A DNA stretch of 64,000 nucleotides from Alkaliphilus metalliredigens QYMF (GTDB taxonomy: Bacteria > Bacillota > Clostridia > Peptostreptococcales > Natronincolaceae): NCBI RefSeq assembly GCF_000016985.1, contig NC_009633.1:2957539-3021538 (forward strand), in the 5' to 3' direction. Within the stretch, counting starts at the first letter, position 1. Every line of letters begins with the position of its first letter. The notes below the pieces were generated by a model. The model saw only the letters and a program-made list of their open reading frames with translations. It ran no database searches and had not been told where the DNA came from. The position numbers were made by a program, and so were the translations under genes. Shown piece after piece: positions 19,450 to 28,667 of the stretch.

Positions 19450-19498
19450 AAAAATCTCTAAACCCTCAAAAGAGAATTTAGAGATTTTGTTCTATCCG
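19450..19498. terminator. Bidirectional terminator-like hairpin
   Basis: AAAATCTCTAAA pairs perfectly with TTTAGAGATTTT across a 24-base loop, with A-rich and T-rich flanks on either side. Confidence 0.6.
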
Positions 19499-19525
19499 CG
19501 TACATTTTCTCAGAGATAAGCCTGG

Positions 19526-19670
19526 GTCTTTGACAGTTGAATAGATGAAAAAAATTTTAAAGATACGAAAAAGTAAAAATATTACTCACTTTTTTGACAA
19601 TCATTAAAGCTTGAAAACCCTTTATTCCCAAAGTTTTACAGGCTTTTTATATTCATCAAGTGTCAAAGAC
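19526..19670. repeat. 145-base element bounded by 10-base perfect inverted repeats
   Basis: GTCTTTGACA at 19526-19535 and TGTCAAAGAC at 19661-19670 are exact inverted repeats. The similarity continues inward (TTGAATAGATGAA against TTCATCAAG reversed). The interior is AT-rich and non-coding. The size and ends suggest a small non-autonomous transposable element or an IS remnant. No matching autonomous element is in the window. Confidence 0.4.
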
Positions 19671-19820
19671 AGGATTATAATACACGATTTCAAATTTTAC
19701 AAATACTTTCTTTCATAAATTTGTAAATACAAGTATATTATTCTATTTTTCTTATATACGATTACGTTCTTTAGTCTTACTTTGTCTGACCCTACCTCAT
19801 CTTCCCTTTCCCAGTTAAAT

Positions 19821-21221
19821 TTATTCTATTACGATAACAGCACCATTAACGCTATCCATCCAGTTATAGAGGAATTCTGCATGACTGGTAAAATTCCGTA
19901 CACACATATTGGAGCGAGGAAATGTACCAATTGTGTGAAGTGATTCGATTAGTCCAGGATCAACCTGTTCACCGTCCTGTTCTTCATATGCCACTGGAAC
20001 GCCGTGAATATAAGCCCCACCGGTAAATCTTATGGCAAAGGGCGCATAACCTGCAATATCTTGTGTGCCACTTTCCAGATACTCAAAGCGCTCTCTTTTC
20101 TGAATGCTTTTATAACTACCAAGTGTCGTTACAAAGGAGAAATCTCCTGCAATCCCCGTAGTGGCCAGGGTATATGAAACAAGGTTAAGCTCATTTTCAT
20201 TAAGCTCAAAAGAAGCTTGGTTCTGCTGATCTCTGTCTACTACAATCACATGATTCAGTTGGCTCAGTGTAACCTCTGGATCAATGTACTGCTTAGGCAC
20301 GTAAAAGTCTCCGTTAAAAGTCGGGACATTTACATGATACAACTCATCAGTCTCATCTAGTATTCGCACCAATATCCCATCTGGTATATACCGAAATTCA
20401 CTATCTGTATCAGCCTGTTCATATGCAGGCGCACTATGATAAACCCGATACCCATACTCATCAACTGCAGCGTCTCCCTCTTGAGGTGGTACACCGTTTT
20501 CATATTTGTAGTTACTGATGAAATGTAACGCTCCCTGGGCTACCTGCTCCCTTAGTTCATTGATCGCATCTTGCATTCTGTCAAATCGGAAGTTCCTAGG
20601 AGTCCCTTCTGTGGAGTGAAGATAGCCCTCTTTTATTTCGTTTCCATTTTCGAATGCCACTCGATACCATATAGTTGAATCTTCAAACACTTCACCTTCA
20701 AGCCGTTGAAGCAGAGACACCTTATCCAGATTTTCTACCCGAGCAACTACTGTGGCATCAGGAACAGGATTTTCCAGAATTTCAGCGCCACCTTCGTTTG
20801 TAATCAGAAAATAATCATAATCCATATCATACTCAAAATACTGGATTGAATCATTGAGCCCTTCAGGTAGACTAGCTTCATATTGCTCCAGTACAGTATT
20901 CATCTCCTTGGATCCGATATTTTTTAATAATGCTATTTTCTGTTGCTGACTAAGACAGGATATTCTATTTTTTTCCTCCCGATCTGTGGCTTCAGTAATC
21001 CTCAGATCATCTTCAATTTCGAATCCGTTAATATTCTCCTCCACAGCTTCCTGCTCAGACTTTGCTAGCTTATCTTCCCTAGGCTGTTCAACGGAAGGTG
21101 TTGGCTGTTGCCTTGAATCGGGCTCCTCTTCCGGAGGCACATCTCTACGATATGCACAGCTTGAGACTGTAACCATTATAATCCCTATCATTACTAGAGT
21201 GATCTTCCTATACATATGCAT
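19821..21221 (-). CDS. Lipoprotein with SH3b-like module and L,D-transpeptidase (YkuD-like) domain
   Basis: About 466 residues. A signal peptide ends in the lipobox VSSC (Cys near residue 22), so it should be membrane-anchored on the outside. A Glu/Pro-rich linker follows. A probable SH3b domain comes next (about 155-215; NPVPDATVVARV and IWYRVAF). After a second beta-rich region (about 255-330), the C-terminal third looks like an L,D-transpeptidase: HVIVVDRDQQ, FAIRFTGGAYIHGVP (His) and PRSNMCVRN (Cys). In known YkuD enzymes the Cys motif is SHGC; here it reads SNMC. Catalytic Cys and upstream His-Gly are retained. Likely peptidoglycan remodelling; activity uncertain. Start taken at ATG 21221 after TAAGG; ATG at 21215 is also possible. 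Confidence 0.75.
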   Translation of the reverse strand: MHMYRKITLVMIGIIMVTVSSCAYRRDVPPEEEPDSRQQPTPSVEQPREDKLAKSEQEAVEENINGFEIEDDLRITEATDREEKNRISCLSQQQKIALLKNIGSKEMNTVLEQYEASLPEGLNDSIQYFEYDMDYDYFLITNEGGAEILENPVPDATVVARVENLDKVSLLQRLEGEVFEDSTIWYRVAFENGNEIKEGYLHSTEGTPRNFRFDRMQDAINELREQVAQGALHFISNYKYENGVPPQEGDAAVDEYGYRVYHSAPAYEQADTDSEFRYIPDGILVRILDETDELYHVNVPTFNGDFYVPKQYIDPEVTLSQLNHVIVVDRDQQNQASFELNENELNLVSYTLATTGIAGDFSFVTTLGSYKSIQKRERFEYLESGTQDIAGYAPFAIRFTGGAYIHGVPVAYEEQDGEQVDPGLIESLHTIGTFPRSNMCVRNFTSHAEFLYNWMDSVNGAVIVIE

Positions 21222-21343
21222 CCCCAACCTTATCTTGTATTATTTGCATATGTATATCTTTCTCTAATCATTTGGCTATTATTCACTCTGTCATTATTGA
21301 AACATTACCTTTACAGAGGCTAGACACTAACGTAAATTTAGTC

Positions 21344-21380
21344 AAAAAAATTGCCACCCCGTTATAAAAATGGGTGGCAA
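21344..21380 (-). terminator. Terminator of the DEAD-box helicase gene
   Basis: The stem TTGCCACCC/GGGTGGCAA is followed on the minus strand by seven T. It lies 43 bases after the helicase stop. Confidence 0.9.
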
Positions 21381-21423
21381 AATGAGTTCAGTGTAAATCT
21401 GCAAGATGTATCCTGTTTCATTA

Positions 21424-22725
21424 TCAATTGTCTTTTCTTTTGTTTTTTGTATAATAACGAGATTTACTATTTTTAGCCGCACTTTTTTTTGCAAAACTGG
21501 CTTCTTTATTTCTCCTATTATTGGCTGGAGTGGTTTTGGGAGCCGAAGACTTTCGAGTGAATACTTCTTTTGATTCGTTAAGAGTTTCTACTAATGGGAA
21601 GGGATGATCCTCCACCACAGGTACTGATTTCGAGATTAGTTTTTGAATTTCCTTTAGTAAGTTCTTTTCTTCTTGAGCACAAAAGGAAATTGCGATTCCC
21701 CCAAGACCAGCTCGGCCAGTACGTCCGATTCTATGAACATAGGTTTCAGGAACTTCTGGTAGATCAAAATTAATTACATGGGACAATTCTTCTACATCAA
21801 TGCCTCGAGCTGCAATGTCTGTTGCAACCAATATCCTTGTTTTTCGTTCTTTAAAGTTATTTAAAGCCAACTGTCTTGCATTTTGAGATTTATTTCCATG
21901 AATCGCTTGGGCTTGAAGTCCAGCCTTTTCTAGAGATTTCACTATTTTATCGGCTCCATGTTTTGTTCTTGAAAACACTAATGCAGAAACGATGGCTTTA
22001 CTTTTTAATAAATGAATCAACAATTGTACCTTATTACTTTTATTCACATAATACACTGCTTGTTCTATGATATCAACCGTAGAAGATACAGGCGTTATTT
22101 CTACTTTTACTGGTTCTTTTAATATCTGATCTGCCAGTTTTGCAATTTCTGCAGGCATGGTAGCGGAAAAAAACATAGTTTGTCTCACAGCAGGAATATA
22201 TTTAATAATTCTTCTTACATCGTGAATCATTCCCATATCAAGCATCATATCTGCTTCATCAAGCACAAAATATTTTATACTATTTAAGCGAACAAATTTC
22301 TGATTGATTAAGTCAAGTAGTCTACCTGGAGTTGCCACCAGAATGTCAATTCCTCTATTCAGGGATTTTGTTTGTGGATGCTGGGATACACCACCATAGA
22401 TCACCAGTGTTCTCAGACCTAAATGTTTCCCATAAGTTTCAAAGCTATCCGCAATTTGAATCGCAAGCTCTCTTGTTGGGGCTAGTATCAATGCTTGTAT
22501 TTGTCTGCTTCCTTTTAAGTTTCTTTGTTCAGATGAAAGACCTTGTAAAATTGGTATGGCAAATGCTGCTGTCTTTCCAGTACCTGTTTGTGCACATCCT
22601 AATAAATCCATTCCTTTAAGTAGAGAGGGAATAGCTTTCTCTTGTATAGGCGTAGCTTCTGTGTATCCTTCAGTTGTTAAAGCCCTCTGAATGGGCTTAA
22701 TGATATTTAAATTTTCAAATAACAA
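21424..22725 (-). CDS. DEAD-box ATP-dependent RNA helicase (RhlE/CshA type)
   Basis: A 433-residue helicase core with all motifs: Q motif ([14 protein letters not shown]), Walker [12 protein letters not shown] (about 40-50), [12 protein letters not shown] box [10 protein letters not shown] (about 152-161), SAT (FFSATMP), and [10 protein letters not shown] (about 330-339). A short basic, Lys/Arg/Ser-rich tail (about 380-433) probably binds RNA. It unwinds short RNA duplexes, with roles in ribosome assembly or mRNA decay and often cold-induced. Start is TTG at 22725 with AAAGGAG upstream. A leader of about 120 bases precedes it, with a TATAAT at 22855-22860. Confidence 0.95.
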   Translation of the reverse strand: MLFENLNIIKPIQRALTTEGYTEATPIQEKAIPSLLKGMDLLGCAQTGTGKTAAFAIPILQGLSSEQRNLKGSRQIQALILAPTRELAIQIADSFETYGKHLGLRTLVIYGGVSQHPQTKSLNRGIDILVATPGRLLDLINQKFVRLNSIKYFVLDEADMMLDMGMIHDVRRIIKYIPAVRQTMFFSATMPAEIAKLADQILKEPVKVEITPVSSTVDIIEQAVYYVNKSNKVQLLIHLLKSKAIVSALVFSRTKHGADKIVKSLEKAGLQAQAIHGNKSQNARQLALNNFKERKTRILVATDIAARGIDVEELSHVINFDLPEVPETYVHRIGRTGRAGLGGIAISFCAQEEKNLLKEIQKLISKSVPVVEDHPFPLVETLNESKEVFTRKSSAPKTTPANNRRNKEASFAKKSAAKNSKSRYYTKNKRKDN

Positions 22726-23317
22726 TAGTATTTCTCCTTTTAGTCTTTATTTTAATTAAATATTGTGATTGACAAACTATCTAGTGTTTATTTAGAGATA
22801 GAAACAAATAGCTCAAATAAAGAACGCATCAATACATCTTTTTTCTATAAAATTATTATATCCATTTATTTATTTAAGAATCCGATACGTTTTTTTGTTT
22901 TTAAAAGCGCTTCGTTATATTGTCTTGTTTAATTAAGTTTTTTATCAGTGGTATCTTATTGTGCATTCACTTTTTTCTTCAATTACTTTTTTCATTGGGT
23001 CAGTATCATTCTTTAACTAAAATTCTCCTCCTTAATTTCCCCTAGAGAACCATTCAGGGCAGTTTCTGGTGGTTCAAAATATCTAGGGCACTGCAGTTGT
23101 CACTCATTCCGTCACATGGTATGAAACACCTTTGTTTGATAAGGTGTTATTTTGTGACGCTACCATGTACTCGTATCTCACCAATGTAAGGCTACTTGAT
23201 ACAGTATATACTATTAAGTAAGATTTGAAAACAAAGTATGAAAAACTAGGACCATGGAATGCATTTATGACAACAAATTCGCCCTTTTGTCCTGTAGTAA
23301 ATTTTCTAATCTTACCT
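22726..23317. other. Intergenic region: helicase leader and hydroxyacid dehydrogenase 3' end
   Basis: It holds the helicase leader with TATAAT at 22855-22860 (minus strand). An AACACCTT/AAGGTGTT hairpin near 23126-23148 may end the hydroxyacid dehydrogenase transcript, though no T-run follows. An open frame at 23104-23334 has no family features and overlaps the next gene's stop; I treat it as chance. Confidence 0.4.
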
Positions 23318-24292
23318 CTATGGATTAACGACATTAACAGGATTGTCCTCCATGAACTTTTCTAAGTTACTGATTGCAACATCCATCAAGCGAATTCTCG
23401 ACTCCCTTGGCGCCCATGATATATGGGGTGTGATAATAATGTTTTTAGCTTGTAACAGCGGGTTATTAGCCTTAATAGGTTCTGATGACACCACATCTAC
23501 AGCAGCTCCAGCTATCCTACCACTATTTAATGCCTCGGCTAAGTCTTCTTCAACAACTAAAGGTCCCCTAGAGGTATTGATTATCCTTACTTTCTTCTTC
23601 ATTTTTGCAATGGTATCTTTATTAATGATCCCCTGTGTACTTTCAAACAATGGACAATGTAAGCTAATCACATCTGACTCAGCTAGTAATTCATCTAATC
23701 CTACATATTTAAAGGTATCACTTTCCAATGCTTTATTTTGACTTCTGCTATAGGCTACGACATTCATACCAAATGCTTGTGCAATTTTTCCTACCGCTTG
23801 ACCAATTCTTCCATAACCAATAATGCCCATTGTTTTATCTGCCAGTTCAACCAAGGGGTAGTTCCAGAAGGACCAATCAGGGTTATTGGTCCAACTTCCT
23901 TTTTTAACCTCATCACTATGATCCCCGGCATGATGGCACAGCTCTAATAATAGTGCAAATGTCATTTGTGAAACTGCTGTTGTCCCATAGGTTGGTACAT
24001 TTGTTACTATGACACCCTTTTCCTTGGCTGCCTCTACATCCACAACATTGTACCCCGTGGCCAGGAGTCCTATAAATTTTAAATTAGGCATTTCATTAAG
24101 TGCTTCCTTTGTTATGGGAGTCTTATTGGTAAATACAACTTCTGCATCTCCCACTCTTTCAATAATTTTATCCTGTCCACTTAAGTCATAGGATGTACGG
24201 TCATATACCGTTAAATCACCCATTTTCTCTAATCCTTCCCAGCTTAAATCGCCTGGATTTAGTGTGTATCCATCAAGTACAACAATTTTCAT
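23318..24292 (-). CDS. D-2-hydroxyacid dehydrogenase (glycerate/hydroxypyruvate type)
   Basis: A 324-residue NAD-dependent dehydrogenase. The NAD-binding signature is GIIGYGRIGQAVGKIAQAFG (about 147-166). The substrate Arg lies in NTSRGPLVVEEDLAEAL (about 229-245), the Glu in SEPIKANNPLL and the His in ITPHISWAP (about 285-293). It reduces 2-keto acids such as hydroxypyruvate or glyoxylate to D-2-hydroxyacids, or the reverse. Start chosen at ATG 24292, where GGAGG sits 10 bases upstream; the frame's earlier ATG at 24307 overlaps that site. It lies downstream of the ATP-grasp/mutase cluster, but a hairpin at 24445-24465 separates them. Confidence 0.92.
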   Translation of the reverse strand: MKIVVLDGYTLNPGDLSWEGLEKMGDLTVYDRTSYDLSGQDKIIERVGDAEVVFTNKTPITKEALNEMPNLKFIGLLATGYNVVDVEAAKEKGVIVTNVPTYGTTAVSQMTFALLLELCHHAGDHSDEVKKGSWTNNPDWSFWNYPLVELADKTMGIIGYGRIGQAVGKIAQAFGMNVVAYSRSQNKALESDTFKYVGLDELLAESDVISLHCPLFESTQGIINKDTIAKMKKKVRIINTSRGPLVVEEDLAEALNSGRIAGAAVDVVSSEPIKANNPLLQAKNIIITPHISWAPRESRIRLMDVAISNLEKFMEDNPVNVVNP

Positions 24293-24444
24293 TATTTTTG
24301 CCTCCAATTTTTACTTTTGATTATATATGCTATTATCATAGTATATTTCATGAATTTTGTAAATATTGGCACCATTTCTTATTTATACCCTTTATCCTAT
24401 GGAGATTCAGTTGAAACACACAATCTATATTTTTATATAAAAGT

Positions 24445-24465
24445 GACCCCCATTCAAAGGGAGTC
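24445..24465 (-). terminator. Terminator after the ATP-grasp gene
   Basis: The stem GACTCCC/GGGGGTC has a TTTGAAT loop and is followed by ACTTTTATAT on the minus strand. It marks the end of the three-gene mutase cluster. Confidence 0.6.
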
Positions 24466-24501
24466 CAGTCATTTTCATCTACTAAGATAGTGGGATTTCA
24501 A

Positions 24502-25521
24502 CTAAAAGTTGATAATTTTGGCCTTGAATTTAGCCACGCTGTCGATTTGTCGTTCAACAGCTACTTCCAGTATTTCCATGATCAGTTCCTTATAGGACAA
24601 TCCTGCCACCACCGCCATTTTAGGCAGATCACTATGCAAGTGTTTTAGCCCTGGCAAACTGTTAATTTCAAGAATATATGGGCGCTCATTTTTAACAAGA
24701 ACATCTACCCTAGCAATATCCTTACACCCTAGTACATCAAATGCCTTTGAAACATTCTCCATGATTGATTTTTCCAATGCCATACTGATGGATGCCGGAC
24801 AATGATATTTTGTCTGATCACCAAAGTTGTTTTTCACTTCAAATGTATAAAATTTACCATGTTCTTCTGGTATATCTTCAAAATCAATCTCCATAATGGG
24901 TAAAATCCTTTTACTTTCTCCATTACCGATTACACCCACAGTGAATTCTCTGCCTTCGATAAACTCTTCCACCAAAACTGGAGGTTCATATTGCCGCAAC
25001 AATTCCGATACCTTTTTCATTAAACCCTGCTCATCGTACACCACACTATCTACATGAATACCAAATCCCGACCCCTCGCAGGCAGGTTTGGCGATCAATG
25101 GAAACTTTAAATTGGAGTCTAACTTTTCTTCTCCGGTTTGGAAAACTTGAAAAGCCGGTGTGGGAACACCATGGTATTGAAAAATTTTCTTTGCCATGGC
25201 TTTATTTAATGCCAGACTATGGGCCAAAATACCGGAGCCCACATAGGGGATGCCAAGCATTTCTAAGAGAGCAGGTATTTGTGATTGTCGGCTTTCACCT
25301 CTCACCCCTGTACTTAGATTAAAAACAATATCAACATCACTTTTGACTAAATTTTCAGATATTTTTTCATCAACCTGAATCTTCACTGTATTATGTTTTT
25401 TGCTTAGAATTCTAAAAATTTGCTCCATGGTATCTTTCTTTTGTTGGTCAGCATATATAGCCTCTATATTGTTGGTTTCCGTGTTTGGACCGTCGAATAT
25501 TAACCCTACTTTGTTATACAT
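24502..25521 (-). CDS. D-Ala-D-Ala-ligase-like ATP-grasp enzyme
   Basis: A 339-residue ATP-grasp protein related to D-alanine-D-alanine ligase. Visible features: an N-terminal domain with DIVFNLSTGVRGESRQSQIP (about 67-86), the segment GIPYVGSGILAHSLALNK, ATP-binding FPLIAKPACEGSGFGI (about 144-159), VEEFIEGREFTVGVIGN, and metal-binding RVDVLVKNERPYILEINSLP (about 270-289, Asp and Glu/Asn ligands). The family joins a carboxylate to an amine via an acyl phosphate. True Ddl usually starts with KVAVLxGGxSxER; here that region reads KVGLIFDGPNTETN, so a housekeeping Ddl role is unlikely. It lies 65 bases downstream of the B12 mutase on the same strand. Start is ATG at 25521 with GAGGAGAG upstream. 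Confidence 0.85.
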   Translation of the reverse strand: MYNKVGLIFDGPNTETNNIEAIYADQQKKDTMEQIFRILSKKHNTVKIQVDEKISENLVKSDVDIVFNLSTGVRGESRQSQIPALLEMLGIPYVGSGILAHSLALNKAMAKKIFQYHGVPTPAFQVFQTGEEKLDSNLKFPLIAKPACEGSGFGIHVDSVVYDEQGLMKKVSELLRQYEPPVLVEEFIEGREFTVGVIGNGESKRILPIMEIDFEDIPEEHGKFYTFEVKNNFGDQTKYHCPASISMALEKSIMENVSKAFDVLGCKDIARVDVLVKNERPYILEINSLPGLKHLHSDLPKMAVVAGLSYKELIMEILEVAVERQIDSVAKFKAKIINF

Positions 25522-25586
25522 CAAAATCTCTCCTCATTTTTTAAACATTACACAATTCTCCCTTGGGAGTTACTTCGTTTCTAAAA

Positions 25587-27497
25587 CTAGTATTTATGCT
25601 CAGCCAACATTTTCTGCTTGACTATATATTCTACTTCTTTTACATTTTTGCTTGCATAATCAACCACTTTATCCGCTTTTACTGGATTATTAGCTTCGTC
25701 TACAATTTTAACGCCACCCTTTATAGGCTTTGTCTTCCAAGCTCTCACATGTTTAAACTCTTCAACCTCTCCCCATAAATAAGGGGCTGGCAGAAATCCA
25801 GCAGCAAAGATTTTATAAAAGCCCTCTGGCGAATATGGATTTTTGATGTGTTTTTCAATACCGGATATCATTGTTTTTGCAGAATCTAAAAGTTCTAATA
25901 CTCGTCCTTGAATATCTATATTTTTACTCATGTCTTCTACTTTCCCTTGTCTTCTTAATTCCCGGTATTTCTGTAGTGAATATTGGGTAATCTTAATACT
26001 TTCATTAATAATGTCTGGTGTTGCTAAATGGGATGCTTCTGAGTAACTTACCACATGAATCATAGGCGGGCTTGTTTCATTATGAGGATCGATATCATCC
26101 ATCAAGGCTGCTACGGCTGCTAATTGCATTTTAGCTTCATTTAGATCAGGCTTGAAATAGTCTAACCCAGCCCTAGGTTGCAATACAACTCTAAAGTTCT
26201 GGTCTTCTAGTCCCTTAACTAAGGCAAGCATGGCCCTGGATTTAGCTAGATCTTGAATTCCCCATGTGAATCTAGGTGTGTTTAGCATATTTTGCAGGAT
26301 AAGTGTTTTTACCCCCATTTTTTTTGCAAGCTTTGCAGATAGATATGCTGAAACGATATAAGTGACATCATCTGCTCCCCTAAAAGCAAAATGATGTGGT
26401 ACATTTGGTTCAAATGGTTTACCTGTTTTTGCAATGTATTTAAGTGTCTCGATATGTTGATTTAAATTTGTATATAAATCATAGGGACCTCTCTCATCTA
26501 CCTTATTAAACCACCACAAGGACAAAGCGTGCCAACATATATTCAGATTTTTTTCATGCATCTCAGCCAATTGGGGTATGTTTTTTGTTCCTGCATAGGT
26601 TCTTACCAAAAGAGGTTTAGCTGCTTCTACAATCATTCTATATTCTTCTGGTGAGTTTACGGGAACCCCACCTCCATTTGCCTTGTCTTCCCAGTCTTCA
26701 CCAAAATTTGATTGGGTTAATTGTGAGCTTCCGATTGATAAAATGTCCAAGTATTTTGTATCAGCCAAATATTTCGCCCAAGATATAAATTCTTTCACAG
26801 AATCAAGTCTATCAACAGATGAGGAATAAGGTCCTACATGTGCTCTCATAAGAGGGGTGGACGCCGTTTTCATATTGTTGTCAATTCTTTTCATCACCGA
26901 GTCATTCTTTGTCCCATAGTCCACATAACCGGATTTATCCACGGGCATAAAACCATCATAGGCCTGGGCGTTGATAACATCTTTACCAAACTCCATGCGC
27001 AGATCATCATATAAACTGCCTTCCATAATGTCCTTTGGAATTCGTTCTTCTGGAACATCCATTTTTGCTAGTGATTGACGAACTGATTCTCCACCTTTAA
27101 AGGTTTTGACAAATCCTTTTTGTTCTTTATCAATGATTTCCGATGCTTTAGGAAGACCCCCAAAAAATACAGCTTTAATTGGGCCCCCTTGATAGGATAA
27201 AAAGTTACTGCTTTGAAGCTCATTCATAAAATGTCCTACCATATTAACCGCTTCATCTTGATCTAATCTATAGCTCAGGCCTATTCGACTAATTTTATTG
27301 CATTTAATCCAATCTAACACAATTTTTTGATTCACTTCATATTTAAAATCATTCATGGCTTTTGCAATGACTTCATCCCCAATAATGACTTCATAACCAC
27401 AGTCACGCAAAAGCTCAGCGGCTGAATTGATACCTAGTGTATGGGCATCGAGAGACGGTTTTACAAAAGCAAATATATCTGTATCTAGTGCAAACAT
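25587..27497 (-). CDS. Single-chain B12-dependent mutase (N-terminal B12 domain, MutE-like barrel)
   Basis: A 636-residue protein. The first 120 residues form a cobalamin-binding domain: D17-x-H19-x-x-G22 (DAHTLG) supplies the lower-ligand His, with the loop SYRL near 75 and GG at 113-114 as in methylmalonyl-CoA and glutamate mutases. After a linker (about 120-215) a TIM-barrel resembling the glutamate mutase epsilon chain spans about 215-490 (RAHVGPYS, DILSIGSSQ, PHHFAFRGADD, LQNMLNTPRF, VVLQPRAGLDYF). Glutamate mutase normally has separate B12 and barrel subunits, B12 chain first; here they are fused in that order. A carbon-skeleton rearrangement of an amino or carboxylic acid is inferred; substrate unknown. 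Its ATG overlaps the stop of the opine dehydrogenase-like gene (TAATG), indicating coupled translation. Confidence 0.8.
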   Translation of the reverse strand: MFALDTDIFAFVKPSLDAHTLGINSAAELLRDCGYEVIIGDEVIAKAMNDFKYEVNQKIVLDWIKCNKISRIGLSYRLDQDEAVNMVGHFMNELQSSNFLSYQGGPIKAVFFGGLPKASEIIDKEQKGFVKTFKGGESVRQSLAKMDVPEERIPKDIMEGSLYDDLRMEFGKDVINAQAYDGFMPVDKSGYVDYGTKNDSVMKRIDNNMKTASTPLMRAHVGPYSSSVDRLDSVKEFISWAKYLADTKYLDILSIGSSQLTQSNFGEDWEDKANGGGVPVNSPEEYRMIVEAAKPLLVRTYAGTKNIPQLAEMHEKNLNICWHALSLWWFNKVDERGPYDLYTNLNQHIETLKYIAKTGKPFEPNVPHHFAFRGADDVTYIVSAYLSAKLAKKMGVKTLILQNMLNTPRFTWGIQDLAKSRAMLALVKGLEDQNFRVVLQPRAGLDYFKPDLNEAKMQLAAVAALMDDIDPHNETSPPMIHVVSYSEASHLATPDIINESIKITQYSLQKYRELRRQGKVEDMSKNIDIQGRVLELLDSAKTMISGIEKHIKNPYSPEGFYKIFAAGFLPAPYLWGEVEEFKHVRAWKTKPIKGGVKIVDEANNPVKADKVVDYASKNVKEVEYIVKQKMLAEHKY

Positions 27498-28579
27498 TAT
27501 TCATTCCTCCTCTGAAACAAGTCCCTAAAATCATTATTCTGACTAACATCCAAACGGGAACTGAGATTCCTACCCGTCTTCCTAAAATTAACATCGGTTA
27601 GACTAGATGCTAAGTCAATAATAAGGCTTGTATTTTTCATTTCTAGCCCTAATTTCTTCCCCGTCGCCTCTAATGGCACAAGGCCACAAGGGACATCTTC
27701 AAAAATATATCTGTGATTTATTGAGCCAGGGGCAAGAATTGACTTATATATCTCATTGTTTTGAATGCACTCATATAGACTTTGTCCTTGTACGTGGTAC
27801 GTTCTTTTCATCCATTCCTGGGTGGTTTCAACTTCTAATCCTAACTCTTTTGAAACCAATACCCTTTCTTGATCTATCTTTTCAATTAGTCTTCCCACAG
27901 ATGGTGTGATGCCATCATAATAGTATTTATATATATTGCTTTCATTTTCTGTCCAACCAGTATTTAATAGTAATGGGGCACAGTGTAGGATCATACCTAC
28001 ATTTCCAATAGAGGTTTCAATCATAGATCTTGCTGGAATAAAGTATTTTTGAAGACACTCTGGTAGTCTTAAAATAATTTTTTCGTTCTCCTTTGCATCA
28101 AAAGTCGAAATCAATACATCTGACTTCAGTGCAATGATGTTCACTGCGTCTTCCTTTGTTTTTCTACAAGTATAGATAATGGTTTGTGTCTCAGCGATGG
28201 TTTGCTTAAAGGTCTGGTTATACTTCTCATAGTTTTCTTGAAACTCTAATGCGCCAAATGTTCTTCCAGGATTTAATACAATCAAAGTTTCTTTTTTGAT
28301 GTGCATAGCAATTTGTTCAGCCATTTCCTTATGTGAATTAGCTGGGGTCGTGATTAAAATGACATCTGGATTTTCAACAGCCTTTCCAATGTCATCGGTC
28401 ACTAAATGGATTTTAACTTCACCATCTATGACACCTTTACAGTAAATCACATGTGTCTCCAGTAATTTTCCGATGGTTTCTTTTGAACGATTCCATAGTG
28501 TCACATGATTGCCTTCTTTGCTTAGGTGTGTAGCCATTGCAAGACCCGAATTACCTGCACCCATAACCGTAACATTCAT
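27497..28579 (-). CDS. Octopine/nopaline dehydrogenase-family protein
   Basis: A 360-residue protein. The Rossmann NAD(P) motif is VTVMGAGNSGLAMATHL (Gly 7, 9, 12), with a second strand ending HVTLWNRS (Arg favouring NADP). The C-terminal helical domain carries NVGMILHCAPLLLNTGW (about 200-216), the conserved His/Asn region of opine dehydrogenases. This family reductively condenses an amino acid with a keto acid, or oxidises such opines. It is first of the three-gene cluster and overlaps the mutase start by one base. Start is ATG at 28579, 6 bases after GGAGG; the longer frame to 28600 lacks a ribosome site. Confidence 0.85.
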   Translation of the reverse strand: MNVTVMGAGNSGLAMATHLSKEGNHVTLWNRSKETIGKLLETHVIYCKGVIDGEVKIHLVTDDIGKAVENPDVILITTPANSHKEMAEQIAMHIKKETLIVLNPGRTFGALEFQENYEKYNQTFKQTIAETQTIIYTCRKTKEDAVNIIALKSDVLISTFDAKENEKIILRLPECLQKYFIPARSMIETSIGNVGMILHCAPLLLNTGWTENESNIYKYYYDGITPSVGRLIEKIDQERVLVSKELGLEVETTQEWMKRTYHVQGQSLYECIQNNEIYKSILAPGSINHRYIFEDVPCGLVPLEATGKKLGLEMKNTSLIIDLASSLTDVNFRKTGRNLSSRLDVSQNNDFRDLFQRRNE

Positions 28580-28667
28580 CCCTATTCCTCCCTCTATCAA
28601 AATTTGGAACTTTATATATTTAAGTAAAATCCAATAGACATTTCCTTTTGACTCCTTACGGATCTAT

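Noticed and set aside
23104-23334. 76-codon minus-strand frame overlapping the hydroxyacid dehydrogenase stop
   Set aside because: No family features, no good ribosome site, and it overlaps a secure gene.
24502-25521. Housekeeping D-Ala-D-Ala ligase
   Set aside because: The N-terminal signature differs from true Ddl and the gene is linked to the mutase, not to cell-wall genes.
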